A stretch of 64,000 nucleotides of DNA from Adiantum capillus-veneris (Eukaryota > Streptophyta > Polypodiopsida > Polypodiales > Pteridaceae), in NCBI GenBank assembly GCA_014529385.2, contig CM043960.1, forward strand, positions 33,211,396-33,275,395, given 5' to 3'. Of the stretch, positions 21,157-32,868 are shown one piece after another (the stretch's first letter is position 1; each line of letters begins with the position of its first letter). The notes under the pieces are model-generated. The model did no database searches, was not told the DNA's origin, and saw only the letters and a list, made by a program, of their open reading frames with translations. The position numbers and the translations under genes were made by a program.

Positions 21157-21825
21157 AATTCCCCCTGGAAGTGATGCGTAAATGAGAGCTGACACATAGA
21201 GTATAGGGAAGTGCCATGCCCTGAGGATATGATCAGTCCACAAAGGGGAGTAAGCCCAAAGATTTGTGAAAAGCTTTGAACTTCTCACAAGATAATGCCT
21301 TTGTGAAAAGATCTATGAGGTTGTCTTGTGTTGGCACATAAACCAAGTTGATCTCTCCTGTTGAGAGTCTCTCCCTGACATAGTGGTAATGCACCTCAAT
21401 GTTCTTCATGTGAGCATGAAAAATTGGGTTCCTCGCAACTACCAATGTGCTCTAACTATCAGTGTAGATGATGTTGGCAGTGTTCTCTCCAATACCCAAA
21501 TCAACCATAAGGCGTCTGAGCCATACACGCTCAACCATAGCTGTGAAGACTGCCTTTTACTCAGCCTCACAAGTGGAAGTGGCCATAGTAGGTTTCTTCT
21601 TGCTCAACCATGATATGCATGAACTGTCAAGCATGAAATAAAAACCACTTGTGGACACCCTGTGTCAAAACAACCAGCCAAATATGAGTCCAAAAAAGCA
21701 TGTAAATATGGTGGCAATGATCCCCCCCCCCCCCCCCCCCCTTGGGATAAAACAACCCAAGATGTAAATTGCCACTCAAGTAGTGAAAGATCCGTTTGAC
21801 AGCTTGCGAATACTTAGACCCTGGA
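21157..21825 (-). pseudogene. CopB RNase H end
   Basis: Minus-strand reading includes VARNPIFHAHMKNIEVHYHYVR and DLFTKALS, the end of a copia pol, closely similar to CopA. The region carries stops and a run of 20 C (21722-21741) where CopA has CCCC. It ends at the CopA target site CTGGA. Confidence 0.8.
21722..21741. repeat. Homopolymer C20 tract
   Basis: Twenty consecutive C within the CopB pol remnant. The same place in CopA reads GATCCCCACTTGGG, so the run expanded in CopB (or is a sequencing artefact). Confidence 0.85.
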
Positions 21826-22052
21826 TGTTGGAATTAGGGTTGCAGAGAAACACACACAGCTTGGAGAAGACGAAGGAAGCTCAAGGCACACAATAGAGAG
21901 TGTGTTACTTAGTGTGCAATGGAAAGATAGATAGCCCTAGAGTGATGGGCGTATATACAATGCACGGGGGAAAAAACCTCCTAAAGAGGGAAAAAATGCC
22001 CCGGCGGTCCTAGTGTGTTCACACACATCACTACCACATGTATATGGTAACA
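21826..22052 (-). repeat. 3' LTR of CopA
   Basis: TGTTGGAATTAGGG to ATGGTAACA. On the minus strand the tract CCAGGGGGGATT precedes it and serves as polypurine tract. Confidence 0.93.
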
Positions 22053-22127
22053 AATCCCCCCTGGAGTGATGCGGTGAACGAGAGCTGGCACATGAGTAAA
22101 GGGAAGTGCCATGCGCTGAGGACAGGA

Positions 22128-23534
22128 TCAGTCCACAAAGGGGAGTAAGCCCAAAGCTTTGCGGAAAGCTTCAAGCTTCTCACGAGACAATGCCTTTGTG
22201 AAAAGATCTGCAAGGTTGTCCTGTGTTGGCACATAAGCCAAGCTGATCTCTCCTGCTGAGAGCCTCTCCCTGACATAGTGGTAATGCACCTCAATGTGCT
22301 TTGTGCGAGCATGAAAAACTGGGTTCCTCGCAACTGCCAATGCGCTCTGACTGTCAGTGTGAATAGTGTTGGCAGTGTCCTGTCCAACACCCAAGTCAGC
22401 CATAAGGCGTCTGAGCCATACACACTCAACCGTAGCTGTGAAGACTGCCCTGTACTTAGCCTCACAACTCGAAGTGGCCACAGTAGGTTTCTTCTTGCTC
22501 AACCATGATATACATGAATTGCCAAGCATGAAACAAAAACCACTTGTGGACACTCGCGTGTCAAAACAACCAGCCCAATCAAAGTCCGAAAAAGCATGTA
22601 AGTCTGGCGGCAATGATCCCCACTTGGGATAAAACAAGCCAAGATGTAAAGTGCCACTAAGGTAGCGGAAAATCCTCTTGACAGCCTGCCAATGCTTAGA
22701 CCCTGGGCTATGCATAAATCTGCTGACCTGCGAGACTGCAAACTGAATATCTGGCCTCGTGTTGCATACATAAATGAGGCAGCCAACAACAGTTTGGTAA
22801 AGAGTGACATCAGCAGGATCGCCAGCATCATGTAGACTCAACTTCAAACCTGTTTCCATGGGAGTGGCAATAGGTTTGCAATCCTCAAGTCCAAACTTAC
22901 ATAGCAATGTCTCTATGTAACTTTTCTGACACAAGGCAATACCACCATCACACTGCTTAAACTGTATACCCAAGTAATGATGCAACAGCCCCAAATATTT
23001 CAACTTGAAAGTAGCATTCAAATCAGCCTTAAATTCAGCAATATGTCTCTCATTTGGTCCAGTGATCAGCAAATCATCAACATAAAGAACCACAATGAGA
23101 AATACATCATCCTCACGCTTTACATACAATGTGCTTTCTGTTGGACTGTTACGAAAGCATCGTTTAACCAAATGAGTGTCAGCTTTCTCATACCAAGCAC
23201 GAGGAGATTGCTTCAACCCATACAAAGCCTTCTTACATTTGCACACTTTGTCCTCTTGTCCTTTTATGACAAAACCGCGAGGCTGCGTTACATAAACTTC
23301 CTCAAATATGTCACCATTCAAGAAAGCAGTAACAATGTCTGATTGATGTACATCCCAACCAAAATGAGCTGCCAATGCACATAGAAAACGCACAGTAGTC
23401 ATACGACAAGTGGGAGCAAAAGTCTCTTCATAATCAATGCCTTTTTGTTGTGCATAACCCTTTGCAACAAGTCGAGCCTTATGGCGATCGATCTCACCAT
23501 CCGGCTTGCGTTTCAACTTGTAAACCCACTTCAT
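22128..23534 (-). CDS. CopA reverse transcriptase and RNase H
   Basis: This 468-residue open frame begins within the RT domain (MKWVYKLKRKPDGEI). It includes HQSDIVTAFLNG, LYGLKQSPRAWY, the catalytic LYVDDLLITG, and YLGIQF. RNase H follows with SDFDWAG, SSCEAKY and DSQSALAVA, ending DLFTKAL and LLPFVD. All catalytic motifs look intact. It follows the integrase frame with a one-base shift near 23533, where the polyprotein should be continuous (PPGKRP then GMKWVYK). The product would copy element RNA into DNA. Confidence 0.92.
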   Translation of the reverse strand: MKWVYKLKRKPDGEIDRHKARLVAKGYAQQKGIDYEETFAPTCRMTTVRFLCALAAHFGWDVHQSDIVTAFLNGDIFEEVYVTQPRGFVIKGQEDKVCKCKKALYGLKQSPRAWYEKADTHLVKRCFRNSPTESTLYVKREDDVFLIVVLYVDDLLITGPNERHIAEFKADLNATFKLKYLGLLHHYLGIQFKQCDGGIALCQKSYIETLLCKFGLEDCKPIATPMETGLKLSLHDAGDPADVTLYQTVVGCLIYVCNTRPDIQFAVSQVSRFMHSPGSKHWQAVKRIFRYLSGTLHLGLFYPKWGSLPPDLHAFSDFDWAGCFDTRVSTSGFCFMLGNSCISWLSKKKPTVATSSCEAKYRAVFTATVECVWLRRLMADLGVGQDTANTIHTDSQSALAVARNPVFHARTKHIEVHYHYVRERLSAGEISLAYVPTQDNLADLFTKALSREKLEAFRKALGLLPFVD

Positions 23535-24835
23535 ACCAATGGCCTTTTGCCAGGAGGCAAATCACATAAAGTCCATGTGTCATTCTCTATAAGTGCATCA
23601 TATTCTGATTTCATGGCAGCAATCCAATTTTCTGAATTCTGTGCTTCATCAAAAGACAGAGGCTCCTCAACATCATGTAAACTAGACACAGCCAAAGCAT
23701 AACAATCTGATGCATAAGATGCATGGCGAGAGCCTGAACGAGTACGACTAGATAAAGGTGCATCCAATTTACTGTCACGCAAAGTGTGCACCAGCCATTT
23801 TGGCATACCTCTAGCCTGCTCATTTTCAGCCCTTTCCTCATCAAGTACATCATGTACATCTGCATCAGTAATAGGCTGTTCTAAAACATTTTCAGAAACC
23901 CCCATAGGCTGTACATTTGCCTCATTGGAACTTACATTCGTATTTCCACCACTGAAAAGAGGCAACAAAGTGTCATAAATGTCCTGTGAGCTTACATTAC
24001 TGTCTCTAGTACATGATAGCAAGGGCTGAACAGAATCTTCCACAAACACTACATCCCGTGAAACCAGAATACGTTTTGTTTGCGGATGATACAACCTGTA
24101 ACCTTTGCTTTCAGCACTATAACCAACAAAAATACATTTGACAGCCTTATCATCCAATTTTCTGCGCTGCACTTGTGGCACCAAAGCATATGCCAAACAA
24201 CCAAAAACACGCATGTGCTCAATAGAAGGTTTTCTATCATGCCATGCTTCATATGGAGTAATAGACTGCAAAGCTTTCGTAGGACACCTGTTAAGTACAT
24301 AAGTGGCACACATGATGGCCTCAAGCCAAAAAGAATGCGGCAAAGCTTGACTTTTGACCATACATCGTGCCATTTCCGTTAGTGACCTGTTTTTCCTCTC
24401 AGCAACACCATTTTGTTGAGGTGTATAAGGCACTGTACATTGGTGTTTTATCCCACGACTAGCCAGAAATGCATTAAATTCATGAGACATATACTCCCCC
24501 CCTGGATCGGAACGGAGGGTGCCCATAGTACATTTTGAGACATTTTCAGCCATAGCCAAAAATTGTTTGAAGCACATAAAAACTTCGAACTTCGCTTTAA
24601 GCGGAAATACCCATGCATGCCTGGAGTAATCTTCAATGAAAGTCATGAAGTACAGGTAATTGCCCAAGGACGGAGTTTGCATGGGCCCACAAACATCACT
24701 ATGCACAAGCTGCAACCTGCATGTGGCTCTAACTGAACCATCCTTTGGAAACTTAGAACGCTGCATTTTACCCAGAATACAGCCTTCACAAACATGTTTG
24801 ACAGGTGCTTCAAGAGGCGGCAAAGAAGCAACCAT
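23531..24835 (-). CDS. CopA integrase
   Basis: The zinc-finger end reads CEGCILGKMQR. The DDE core is visible: HSDVCGPM, LRSDPGGEY and QQNGVAERKNRSL. It continues through VFGCLAYALVP and FVGYS to a variable linker before RT. Upstream it is in the same frame as gag-protease, separated by a single TAG at 24845-24847 inside the integrase N-terminus (LLRL-stop-KSDMV). It catalyses insertion of the DNA copy. ORF start shown is simply the first Met after the stop. Confidence 0.9.
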   Translation of the reverse strand: MVASLPPLEAPVKHVCEGCILGKMQRSKFPKDGSVRATCRLQLVHSDVCGPMQTPSLGNYLYFMTFIEDYSRHAWVFPLKAKFEVFMCFKQFLAMAENVSKCTMGTLRSDPGGEYMSHEFNAFLASRGIKHQCTVPYTPQQNGVAERKNRSLTEMARCMVKSQALPHSFWLEAIMCATYVLNRCPTKALQSITPYEAWHDRKPSIEHMRVFGCLAYALVPQVQRRKLDDKAVKCIFVGYSAESKGYRLYHPQTKRILVSRDVVFVEDSVQPLLSCTRDSNVSSQDIYDTLLPLFSGGNTNVSSNEANVQPMGVSENVLEQPITDADVHDVLDEERAENEQARGMPKWLVHTLRDSKLDAPLSSRTRSGSRHASYASDCYALAVSSLHDVEEPLSFDEAQNSENWIAAMKSEYDALIENDTWTLCDLPPGKRPLV

Positions 24836-24844
24836 ATCAGATTT

Positions 24845-26414
24845 CTACAAACGCAGCAAACTTGCAAAATTCAGATGACCAAAACGTGCATGCCAAAGGT
24901 TTGCATCTAAAATAGCCCTTGAATCTGCAACAGCATTTGCAAAATTTTGTCCAAACTTGTCATACAAAGTGAGCTTATACAGCCCACGGCACAAAAGCCC
25001 AGATGCAACAATTTCATCACCAAAACTGAGATCATGAACTGTACATCTGTCATCCACAAATTTGACTACAAGTCCAAGTCTAGCAAGTGCGGATACAGAC
25101 AAGAGATTCTTCTTGATCCCAGGTACATAAAGTGCATCAACAAGTGTGAAGGAACTGCCATTAGCAGTAGTGAGCACAATCTTTCCAACTCCCTGAACTG
25201 GATAAGAGGCGTTGTTGGCACAAGTGACTGAATTCCCATGAGGGATAGACTCGAGAGAGGTAAACAATTCGCAATGTGAGGTAATGTGCTTTGTAGCACC
25301 ACTGTCGAAATACCACACATGTGAATCTGCAGCAACTGACAAGCATGCATCATGGACAGCAGGATTGTAAGTGCACTCTGCGCTAAAAGCCCATTCTGCA
25401 TCAACATCAGCATCACAATCTCCTTTCACAGAAGACTCAACAATGGATGCATTTGTAGTGGAACCAGCATTTGCAGTGGAACCACCCTCTTTCTTCTTAG
25501 CCTCTTTGGCCTTCAACTTAGGACACGACTTGATCAAGTGATCATTGGCTTTACAATAATGGCAACGCATCTTCTTTTTGCCCTTATCACCAGAATTGCC
25601 AGACGAAGTGCTGCCAGCAGAAGCATTAGGAACAGAATTTTTGCCACTCGCAGCAGAACCATAAGAAGTGGCTGCATTACTGTTACCACCCTTTCTTTGA
25701 GAAGCAATAAAAGCCTGTTCAACTGCACGCTGCCTAGTCCTGTTTTTTCTAGAAAGTGACTCTTGCAACAGCAATGTGCATAATGCATCAAACTTGACAA
25801 CTTCAGGATTTCCTTGGGTCATCAGTCTCCAAGTACTAGCAAAAGTCTGGTAGGAATCTGGTAAGGCATCAAGAACAGTCTGCACAAGGGAACTGTCCGA
25901 AATGACTTCACCTGCAGAAATGAGTTGCTCATTGATATCCTTGACACTAGCAAGGAAAGTGTCCATATCATCTTCCTCATGCATAATCTTCGACTCTAGC
26001 TCTTTACGCAGCAAAGCAATTTTAGCCTCATTGCGGCTTGCATAAAGACCTACTAGAATATCCCAAGCCTGTTTTGCAGATTTTGCTGAGCGGATGTGAG
26101 GAATGATGGTGCGCTTCACAGACAACGCAATCAATGCATGAGCCTGCGCATCCTTAACATCCGAACGAGCTTGTTCTGCCGTAGGCAAAACAACTCTAAC
26201 AGCTGCAATCCTTGCAGCAAGACCTGCAACATCCTCAACATCGCCTACATCTTCAGAACCAGGACGTACATCAATGCCCTGCACAATGTTCCAGACACCT
26301 TTTGACACAAGAACATGTTGCATCATATAAGCCCACATAGGGTACTTGTCCCCATCCAACCTGTCCTCAGCAGCAAACATCTTGAACACATCTGTGTTGT
26401 TGTTGTCAGCCATG
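24845..26414 (-). CDS. CopA gag and protease
   Basis: The likely start is MADNNNTDVFKMF at 26414, just inside the primer site; an upstream in-frame extension exists but lies in the leader. The gag domain includes DGDKYPMWAYMMQHVL, AWDILVGLYASR and LPDSYQTF. A CCHC knuckle (CHYCKANDHLIKSC) is near residue 275. Protease is marked by WYFDSGATKHIT, with DSGA active site. The pre-integrase block NLWHARFGHLN follows. The frame ends in TAG at 24845, probably a C-to-T change at a Gln codon. Canonical copia order. Confidence 0.92.
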
Positions 26415-26761
26415 GTAAATGCTGCACCTGATGTGAAAACTGCCCGAAAATAGGAGAAATGGAGCGGGAACAACTTGTGCTATATAGCACAAACCGTAGA
26501 AGACTATAAGGCACCTGTTATGCAGAAAACGGCACTGACAGAAAATCTGCACAAAATGACGAAATAGCCTGTGCAGTACTGCCCGTAGTGGAAACGGAGG
26601 CCGGAATGAGCCCAAATCAAAATTCTAAGCAGACCGAGCTCTCTGAGCCTCCCCAAAATATTTGTCGACCTGCGAACGCTCGCCAAAGCTCACTGAAATC
26701 GGAGAAAGTGAGCAGGCGTGTGCTGGAGCAGCTGGCGACTAAGCCCGGGAGGACGTGACCT

Positions 26762-26773
26762 GCTCTGATACCA
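26762..26773 (-). promoter_or_regulatory. Primer binding site of CopA
   Basis: Minus strand TGGTATCAGAGC, initiator Met tRNA type, two bases inside the 5' LTR. Confidence 0.92.
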
Positions 26774-26775
26774 AT

Positions 26776-27002
26776 TGTTGGAATTAGGGTTGCAGAGAAA
26801 CACACACAGCTTGGAGAAGACGAAGGAAGCTCAAGGCAGACAATAGAGAGTGTGTTACTTAGTGTGCAATGGAAAGATAGATAGCCCTAGAGTGATGGGC
26901 GTATATACAATGCACGGGGGAAAAAACCTCCTAAAGAGGGAAAAAATGCCCCGGCGGTCCTAGTGTGTTCACACACATCACTACCACATGTATATGGTAA
27001 CA
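26776..27002 (-). repeat. 5' LTR of CopA
   Basis: Identical to 21826-22052 except AAGGCAGA against AAGGCACA. TG...CA ends and flanking CTGGA define it. Confidence 0.93.
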
Positions 27003-28737
27003 CTGGACTATGCATAAATTTGTTGATCTATGAGATTGCAAACTGAATGTCCGGCCTCGTGTTGTATACATAAATAAGGCATACAATAGGAGTTTGATAA
27101 AGAGTGACATTGGTAGGATCACCAGCATCATGAAGACTCAACTTCAAACTTATTTCCATGGGAGTGGCAATAGGTTTACAATCCTCAAGTCCAAACTTAC
27201 ATAGAAATGTCTCTATGTAACTTTTCTTATACAAGGCAATACCACCATCACACTGTTTAAATTGTATGCCAAAAGTAATGGTGCAACAACCCCAAATCTT
27301 TCATCTTGAAAGTAGCATGAACCTTAAATTCAGCAATATGTGCCTCATTCGGACCAGTGATCAGCAAATAATCCACATATAGAACAACAATGAGAAGTAC
27401 ATTGCCCTCATGCTTTACATACAACGTGCTTCTTGTTGGACTGTTACAAAAGCCTCATTTGACCAAATGAGTGTTAGCTTTCTCATACCAAGCACAAGGA
27501 GATTGCTTCAACCCATACAAAGCTTTCTTACATTTGCACACTTTATCTTCTTGCCCTTTAATGATAAAACTGTGAGGCTGCATTACATAAATTTCCTCAA
27601 ATATGTCACCATTCAAGAAAGCACTAACAATATATGACTGATGTATGTCCCAACCAAAATGAGCTTCCAATGCACATAGAAAATGCACAATAGTCATACG
27701 ACAAGTGGGATCAAAAGTCTCTTCATAATCTATGCCTTTTTGTTATGCATAACCTTTTGCAACAAGTTGAGCCTTATAGCGATTAATCTCACCATTTGGC
27801 TTGCGTTTCAACTTGTAAACCCACTTCGTACCAATGGACTTTTAAATCACATAAATTTCATGTGTCATTTTCTACAAGTGCATCATATTATGATTGCATG
27901 GTAGCCATCTAATTTTCTAAATTTTGTGCTTCATCAAAAGACAGAGGTTCCTCAACATCACATAAGTTGGACATAGGCAAACCATAACAATTTGATGCAT
28001 AAGATGCATGGCAAGAACCTGAACAAGTACAACTAGACAAAGGTGCATCCAATTTATTGTCACGCAAAGTATACACCAGCCATTTTGGCATACCTCTAGC
28101 CTGCTATTCTCAACCCTTTCCTCATCAAGTACATCATGTACATTTGCATCACTAATAGGCTAATCTATAACATTTTTAGAAGCCCCCATAGGCTCTACAT
28201 TTGCCTCATTCAAATTTACATTCAAATTTCCACCACTAAAAAGAGATAAAGAACTGTAATAAATGTCATGTGAGCTTACATTACTATCTCTAGTACATGA
28301 CAGCAAGGGTTGAACAGAATCTTCCACAAGAACAACAACCAGTAAAACCAAGATACACTTTGTTTACAAATGGTACATCCTGTAACCTTTGCTTTCAGTA
28401 CTATAACCCAAAAAAATGCATTTGACAGCCTTATCATCCAACTTTTTGCATTGCGTTTGTGGCACTAAAGCATAAGCCAAACAACCAAAAATGTGCATGT
28501 GATCAATAGAAGGTTTTCTATCATGCCATGCATCATAAGGAGACATAGACTGCAAAGCTTTAGTAGGACACCTATTTGGTATTAAATGCATTAAATTCAG
28601 GGGACGTATACTCTTCCCCTCGATCGGAATGGAGGGTGCGCATAGTACATTTCAAGACAGTTTCAGTCATAGCCAAAAATTGCTTGAAATACATAAACAC
28701 TTTGGACTTAGCTTTAAGTGGATACACCCATGCATGC
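27003..28737 (-). pseudogene. CopB RT and integrase tail, decayed
   Basis: The minus strand contains fragments matching CopA: KSYIETFLCKFGLEDCKPI, TIVHFLCALEAHFGWD, LYGLKQSPCAWYEK and AYALVPQTQCKKLDDKAV. The frame is broken many times. It resumes CopB exactly after the CopA target duplication and ends at CATGC, the Wpk3 target duplication. Confidence 0.85.
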
Positions 28738-30302
28738 TATTGGGGGTCCCATTGTTGCAATAGATCCAATGACCAACAAAATTATGAATTCGGAGGGATG
28801 AGCTACCCGGCTAGGGCATGGAAACACTCACACGGTTAGTGAGCTAATCGTGGCAACACAAATGGTTAACTCTATGAGGTGAGCTTCTCGGCCTATGGAG
28901 GAGCTAAGCTGCGATGAAGGGCAATCTCCATATCCACTTCTAATCCACCCAATCACACACACTACAATTGCAAGATGCACACAACAGTAATCCTATCATG
29001 CATCACACTAATAGCAAGCACACACACATAGATCTATTGAGCATCACACTCCAATCAAACCTACATGCACACACAAGCAAAAGAGGGCAATCCCACAAGA
29101 TTAGAGAGGGATTAACCACTAATTAGTTAAGATCTAGTTAATCTAAGCATCATAGGCAATCATAAGAAGTAAGAGAGAGGCATAGTGAGAGAGAATGAAT
29201 CATTGATTAGTGTTAATCAAGTCTCATGAGCAAGGAGAAGCTCAAGGAATCCATAACCACACATCTCAAGAGCTCTCACCAAAGAGTGTTCTCAACAAAT
29301 GAGCTTGAGAACCCTAATTTCTTTTACACATTACTTTATATACCCAGGGTAAAAACATGCAATGTCCGGCCGCCCAATGCCTTTAGGGCTCACCACTTAC
29401 TAAATCTACAACCTACACATAGTAAGTGACCTATTCTTTACAACTTGGAACTCCCATTGAGCCCGTAACACATTAGAATATTACAATGGCTTGAAATAAT
29501 TTGGGAATTTACAATACGTGACCATTTTGGGAAATGTGGAAAATGTAATCTTTACTGCTTCTTCGTATTCATCATCCACTTCTCTTCACCTCTAATCCAC
29601 CCAATCACACACACTACGATTGCAAGACGCACACAACACTAATCCTATCATGCAACACACTAATTGCAAGCACACACATATAGATCTATTGAGAACCACA
29701 CTCCAATCAAACCTACATGCACACACAAGCAAAAGAGGGCAATCACACAAGATTAGAGAGGGATTAACCACTAATTAGTTAAGATCTAGTTAATGTAAGC
29801 ATCATAGGCAATCTATAAGAAGTAAGAGAGAGGCATAGTGAGAGAGAATGAATCATTGATTAGTGTTAATCAAGTCTCATGAGCAAGGAAAAGCTCAAGG
29901 ACTCCATATCCACGCACCTCAAGAGCTCTCACCAAAGAGTGCTCTCAACAAATGAGCTTAAGAACCTAATTTCTTTTACACATTGCCTTATATATCTAGG
30001 GTAAAAATATGCAATGTCCGGCCGCCCAAGGCCTTTAGGGCTCACCACTTACTGAATCTGCAACCTAGGCACAATAAGTGACCTATTCTTTACAACTTGG
30101 AACTCCCATTGAGCCCGTAACACATTAGAATATTACAATGGCTTGAAATAATTTTGGAATTTACAATACGTGACCATTTTGGGAAAACGTGAAAAATGGG
30201 TAATTCCAGTCTTTACTGCTTCTTCATATTCATCCTCGATGTGCATCCCTACGTCTTCGATCTTTAGCAGCTTCTGTCAAACTGACATTGAATCAGTTAA
30301 CA
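28738..30302 (-). repeat. 3' LTR of Wpk3 (1,565 bp, internally duplicated)
   Basis: It begins TATTGGGGGTCC (TG changed to TA) and ends TCAGTTAACA. It is 643 bp longer than its partner because about 640 bp (from 28938) are repeated from 29578. Both units contain the phrase TAGAGAGGGATTAACCACTA and matching flanks. The minus-strand polypurine tract CGGAAGGGGAGAA abuts it. Confidence 0.85.
28938..30235. repeat. About 640-bp tandem duplication in the Wpk3 3' LTR
   Basis: CCACCCAATCACACACACTA recurs near 28950 and 29597. Both units continue in parallel through CGTGACCATTTTGGGAAA. The 5' LTR has one unit. Confidence 0.82.
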
Positions 30303-30340
30303 TTCTCCCCTTCCGATTTTAGTGCCCGTCCTCGGGCACT
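30303..30340 (-). promoter_or_regulatory. Polypurine tract and hairpin of Wpk3
   Basis: AGTGCCCG-AGGA-CGGGCACT (30321-30340, minus strand) is a perfect 8-bp stem. The tract CGGAAGGGGAGAA follows directly and leads into the LTR start TGTTAAC. Confidence 0.85.
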
Positions 30341-31440
30341 ATTGAAAATGTCTGTGGAGGCTGTGGAAGGTTTTTGATTGGTTGTTGATGGGCTGATTGT
30401 CTTCATTTGTCACTGAATTTGTTGATGAAGTTGAATTTGCTGCAACATCGTCATTGGTCCGAATATGTCTGATGTGAGAGATGATGTTGCATTTGTCTGT
30501 TGTAATAGCATAATGGCTGTTGTTTATTTATGAAAAGTATGTACAAGGGAAGTAGAATGATGAGGTTCTAAATTAAGGTCTAATACCTGGATGACCAAAG
30601 GGAAAAAACCCAGTGGGAAAAAAGTTCCTTTGGGATACGTGCATTATTGTAGTACTTATAGCGTGGGCAATATTAATGAAGTACTCAACGGATTATTTGC
30701 TGATAGATATGGAATTAAAAAGGTAGCAAATATGAAAGGGTAGCATGATGGAACATTTTTTGCCTATTGTAGTCCACTCAAGGTGCATAGGTGGAAGCAA
30801 AAAAGAGTGTCTAATGCATATGTCCAATGGTGGGACATCCTAATTATGCATACACAGAAATGCATGGGAAACAATATGCTGTGCAAGAAAGATTTTGAAG
30901 GGTTCTTCAGAAAGATGGTGTAACTATAAAAGCATTTGACATGGCTTTGCAAGCTGGCACCCCTTTAAGAATGGTTTTCATTGACGAGGATATATGCTCT
31001 CATCTTAGTGTGCACTGTGCGTGAGTGTTGGACTCTACGACACTCCACCAATTGTAAGTTAATAGACTTCGACTCTTATGCTCATCTCATCCAGCATGAC
31101 CAACATGACTTTAGATATGCTCAACTCTTCCAGCTTGAGCGTAAGCCTAATAACTATGACTCTTAGCACATAGTTTAATATGACGTGAAGCTTTGGGACT
31201 AATGCTTTTCTCATTTTATGGCTCAGTAGCCGGCTCTGACTATGCCAATAAGTGTTTTTTGCACCCTGGCGACTTGAATTTTCACATTCTTGTGCTTACT
31301 ACAAACATTTCTTTCAAATCTGCATTCGCTTTGGTTGGGTTTTCCTTCTTTGTCTGTGAAGACTCCATCATCTGTTTGATTCTCCAATTAGGCCTGTTGA
31401 TAGGAGTGTTCGATGTTGTTGTAGGCCTTTCTTCACTATC
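30341..31440 (-). other. Wpk3 3' non-coding region
   Basis: This stretch lies between the W-x-P-K module and the polypurine tract. I see no recognisable coding motif on either strand; short open frames do not resemble any family I know. Confidence 0.5.
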
Positions 31441-31848
31441 GGCATCTGGATTTTGACTAGGAGCATTGGAAGACTTAGGAATCCAAATCTCTTGATGATC
31501 TTTGTAACTCCTTTGTTGACTTTGTTGAGCTCTAGGTCTTATTGAGCTCTTGAGATCTTCATGCAGGTTTGGTATGGTTGCAGTTGGCTTATGATTGACT
31601 GGTAGCCAAATCTTGGTATAATCTGTGTAGAATCCTTGTCAAAGAGGACGATTCTTTGAGATTCGTTTTTTTTCTGTACCCTCTTGAGAGTTATGGTTGA
31701 CTTTAGCATCTTTAGATGTTGGTCTGGTGTATACCTGCTGTTTAGGTATCCTAGGATATTGTCGAGGTTGATACCTTGTGGGTCTTCTTTCCTCGGAGGG
31801 ACTTGACTTCACTTCATATACTCGTACCTGAGGTTTTGGTACCCATAT
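31440..31848 (-). pseudogene. W-x-P-K tail of Wpk3
   Basis: Minus-strand reading continues from the ORF ending at 31849 and includes IWVPKPQVRV (about 31850), KIWLPVN (about 31610) and EIWIPKSS (about 31485), in Arg/Lys/Gln/Pro-rich text. Stops at about 31637 and 31850 break it. The motif matches those at 59400-59680 in Pal2 and 4420-4580 in Pal1. Confidence 0.65.
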
Positions 31849-32745
31849 CTATCTGTTACCTCCATAGTACTCCTGTTCTTTTAAGCTCCATTGTGATGTT
31901 ATCCATCCCATGTGTTTGTCTTTCTGTGTTGATTTCCCGTCTTTAATCCAAACTGGATCATTGACTTTGACTAAACTGCTCTGAACAAACACTTGCTTGA
32001 CTTTTCTTTGCTTTCTCGAGTACTTTGGCTGAAATATCTTTGCTTTTTTGGTTTCAATTGGGTCAGCATTTGACTTGAAGTTTTGAAAGCCTGACTTGCT
32101 TGAAGAAGCTGATCCACAGGGGTTCTTTAATGTAGAGGCATATGCTATCACATCTTCTTTGCTAATCGGGGGAAGTTCCACTTTGGCCTTACCTTTGTCT
32201 GCAAGACTAATCTTTGACTCTTGTGACTTTTGCAACTCTGAATTTAGCATTATCGGTACCTGTAAATGTTGTTGGATACCTCTTGGAAAAGAGAGTATTA
32301 GAATTGTATCTTCTTTGTATGCCTTGTGTTGATCTAACCATTGATGTCCAAGGATTACATCTGCAAGCATTTCCTTTGAAGGCGTCACCTGAAACTTTAC
32401 CTTCTCTTCATGATTTTGGATGATAAGGGTGGCAACCATTTCTTTTTTACTTATAGCCTTTACCATGATTTCTATGTTACCTGGCTTGCCTTCAGTAATC
32501 TCTAGAATACTCTGGATGTTTTCTGCAACCATATTGCAATTTGCTTCTTTATCCAATAGAGCATTGCATCTGACACTTGCTCCTTTTGTATTGTTGAGAA
32601 CTATAACTATTCTCATTGGAGGTTCTATTGAAGATTTCTGTCCTGATTTTTCCATGGTCTCATCTTGATCTAATTGTGTCTCTATGGAGGATAACTTGAA
32701 ACTTTGTGTTCCACTCTGATTTGCATCAACTGATTTGACTGGCAA
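31849..32745 (-). pseudogene. Wpk3 second retropepsin-like domain and DPVWI block
   Basis: This 298-residue frame has CNALLDKEANCNMV near residue 65, where a retropepsin would have LLDSGA; here the active site reads Asp-Lys-Glu. A VILGHQWLDQH block follows at about residue 130, as in the second ILG motif of these proteases. The C-terminus reads VKVNDPVWIKDG, then MGWITS and EQEYYGGN, aligning with Pal2 VKVKDPVWIHKT, IGWVAS and QGYFQGN (59120-59250). The fold is probably kept but catalysis is not expected. Type set to pseudogene because the downstream continuation is stopped and no intact polyprotein exists. Confidence 0.65.
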
Positions 32746-32868
32746 AATGAGTGATTGATCTTTGGACTTCCTATTGCTTCCTGGTTGTCTCTGAAACCTC
32801 GTTCTTCTTTACTTCTGGCTTTGGTGGCATTCTCTGCTCAATAGCTATCATGGTTGCTCTTTGTTCTT

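Larger units (their letters stand above)
21826..27002 (-). mobile_element. CopA: near-intact Ty1/copia retrotransposon, 5,177 bp
   Basis: LTRs 21826-22052 and 26776-27002 are each 227 bp and differ at only one base that I can find. A 5-bp target duplication CTGGA is at 21821-21825 and 27003-27007. The primer site is at 26762-26773. The polyprotein gag-protease-integrase-RT-RNase H spans 26414 to 22128 and is interrupted only by one TAG and one single-base frameshift. It inserted into the RT/RNase H region of CopB, an older member of its own family. Confidence 0.95.

Noticed and set aside
31193-31456. Hydrophobic 87 aa plus-strand ORF as a membrane protein
   Set aside because: It overlaps the end of the W-x-P-K module on the opposite strand, which explains the sequence better.
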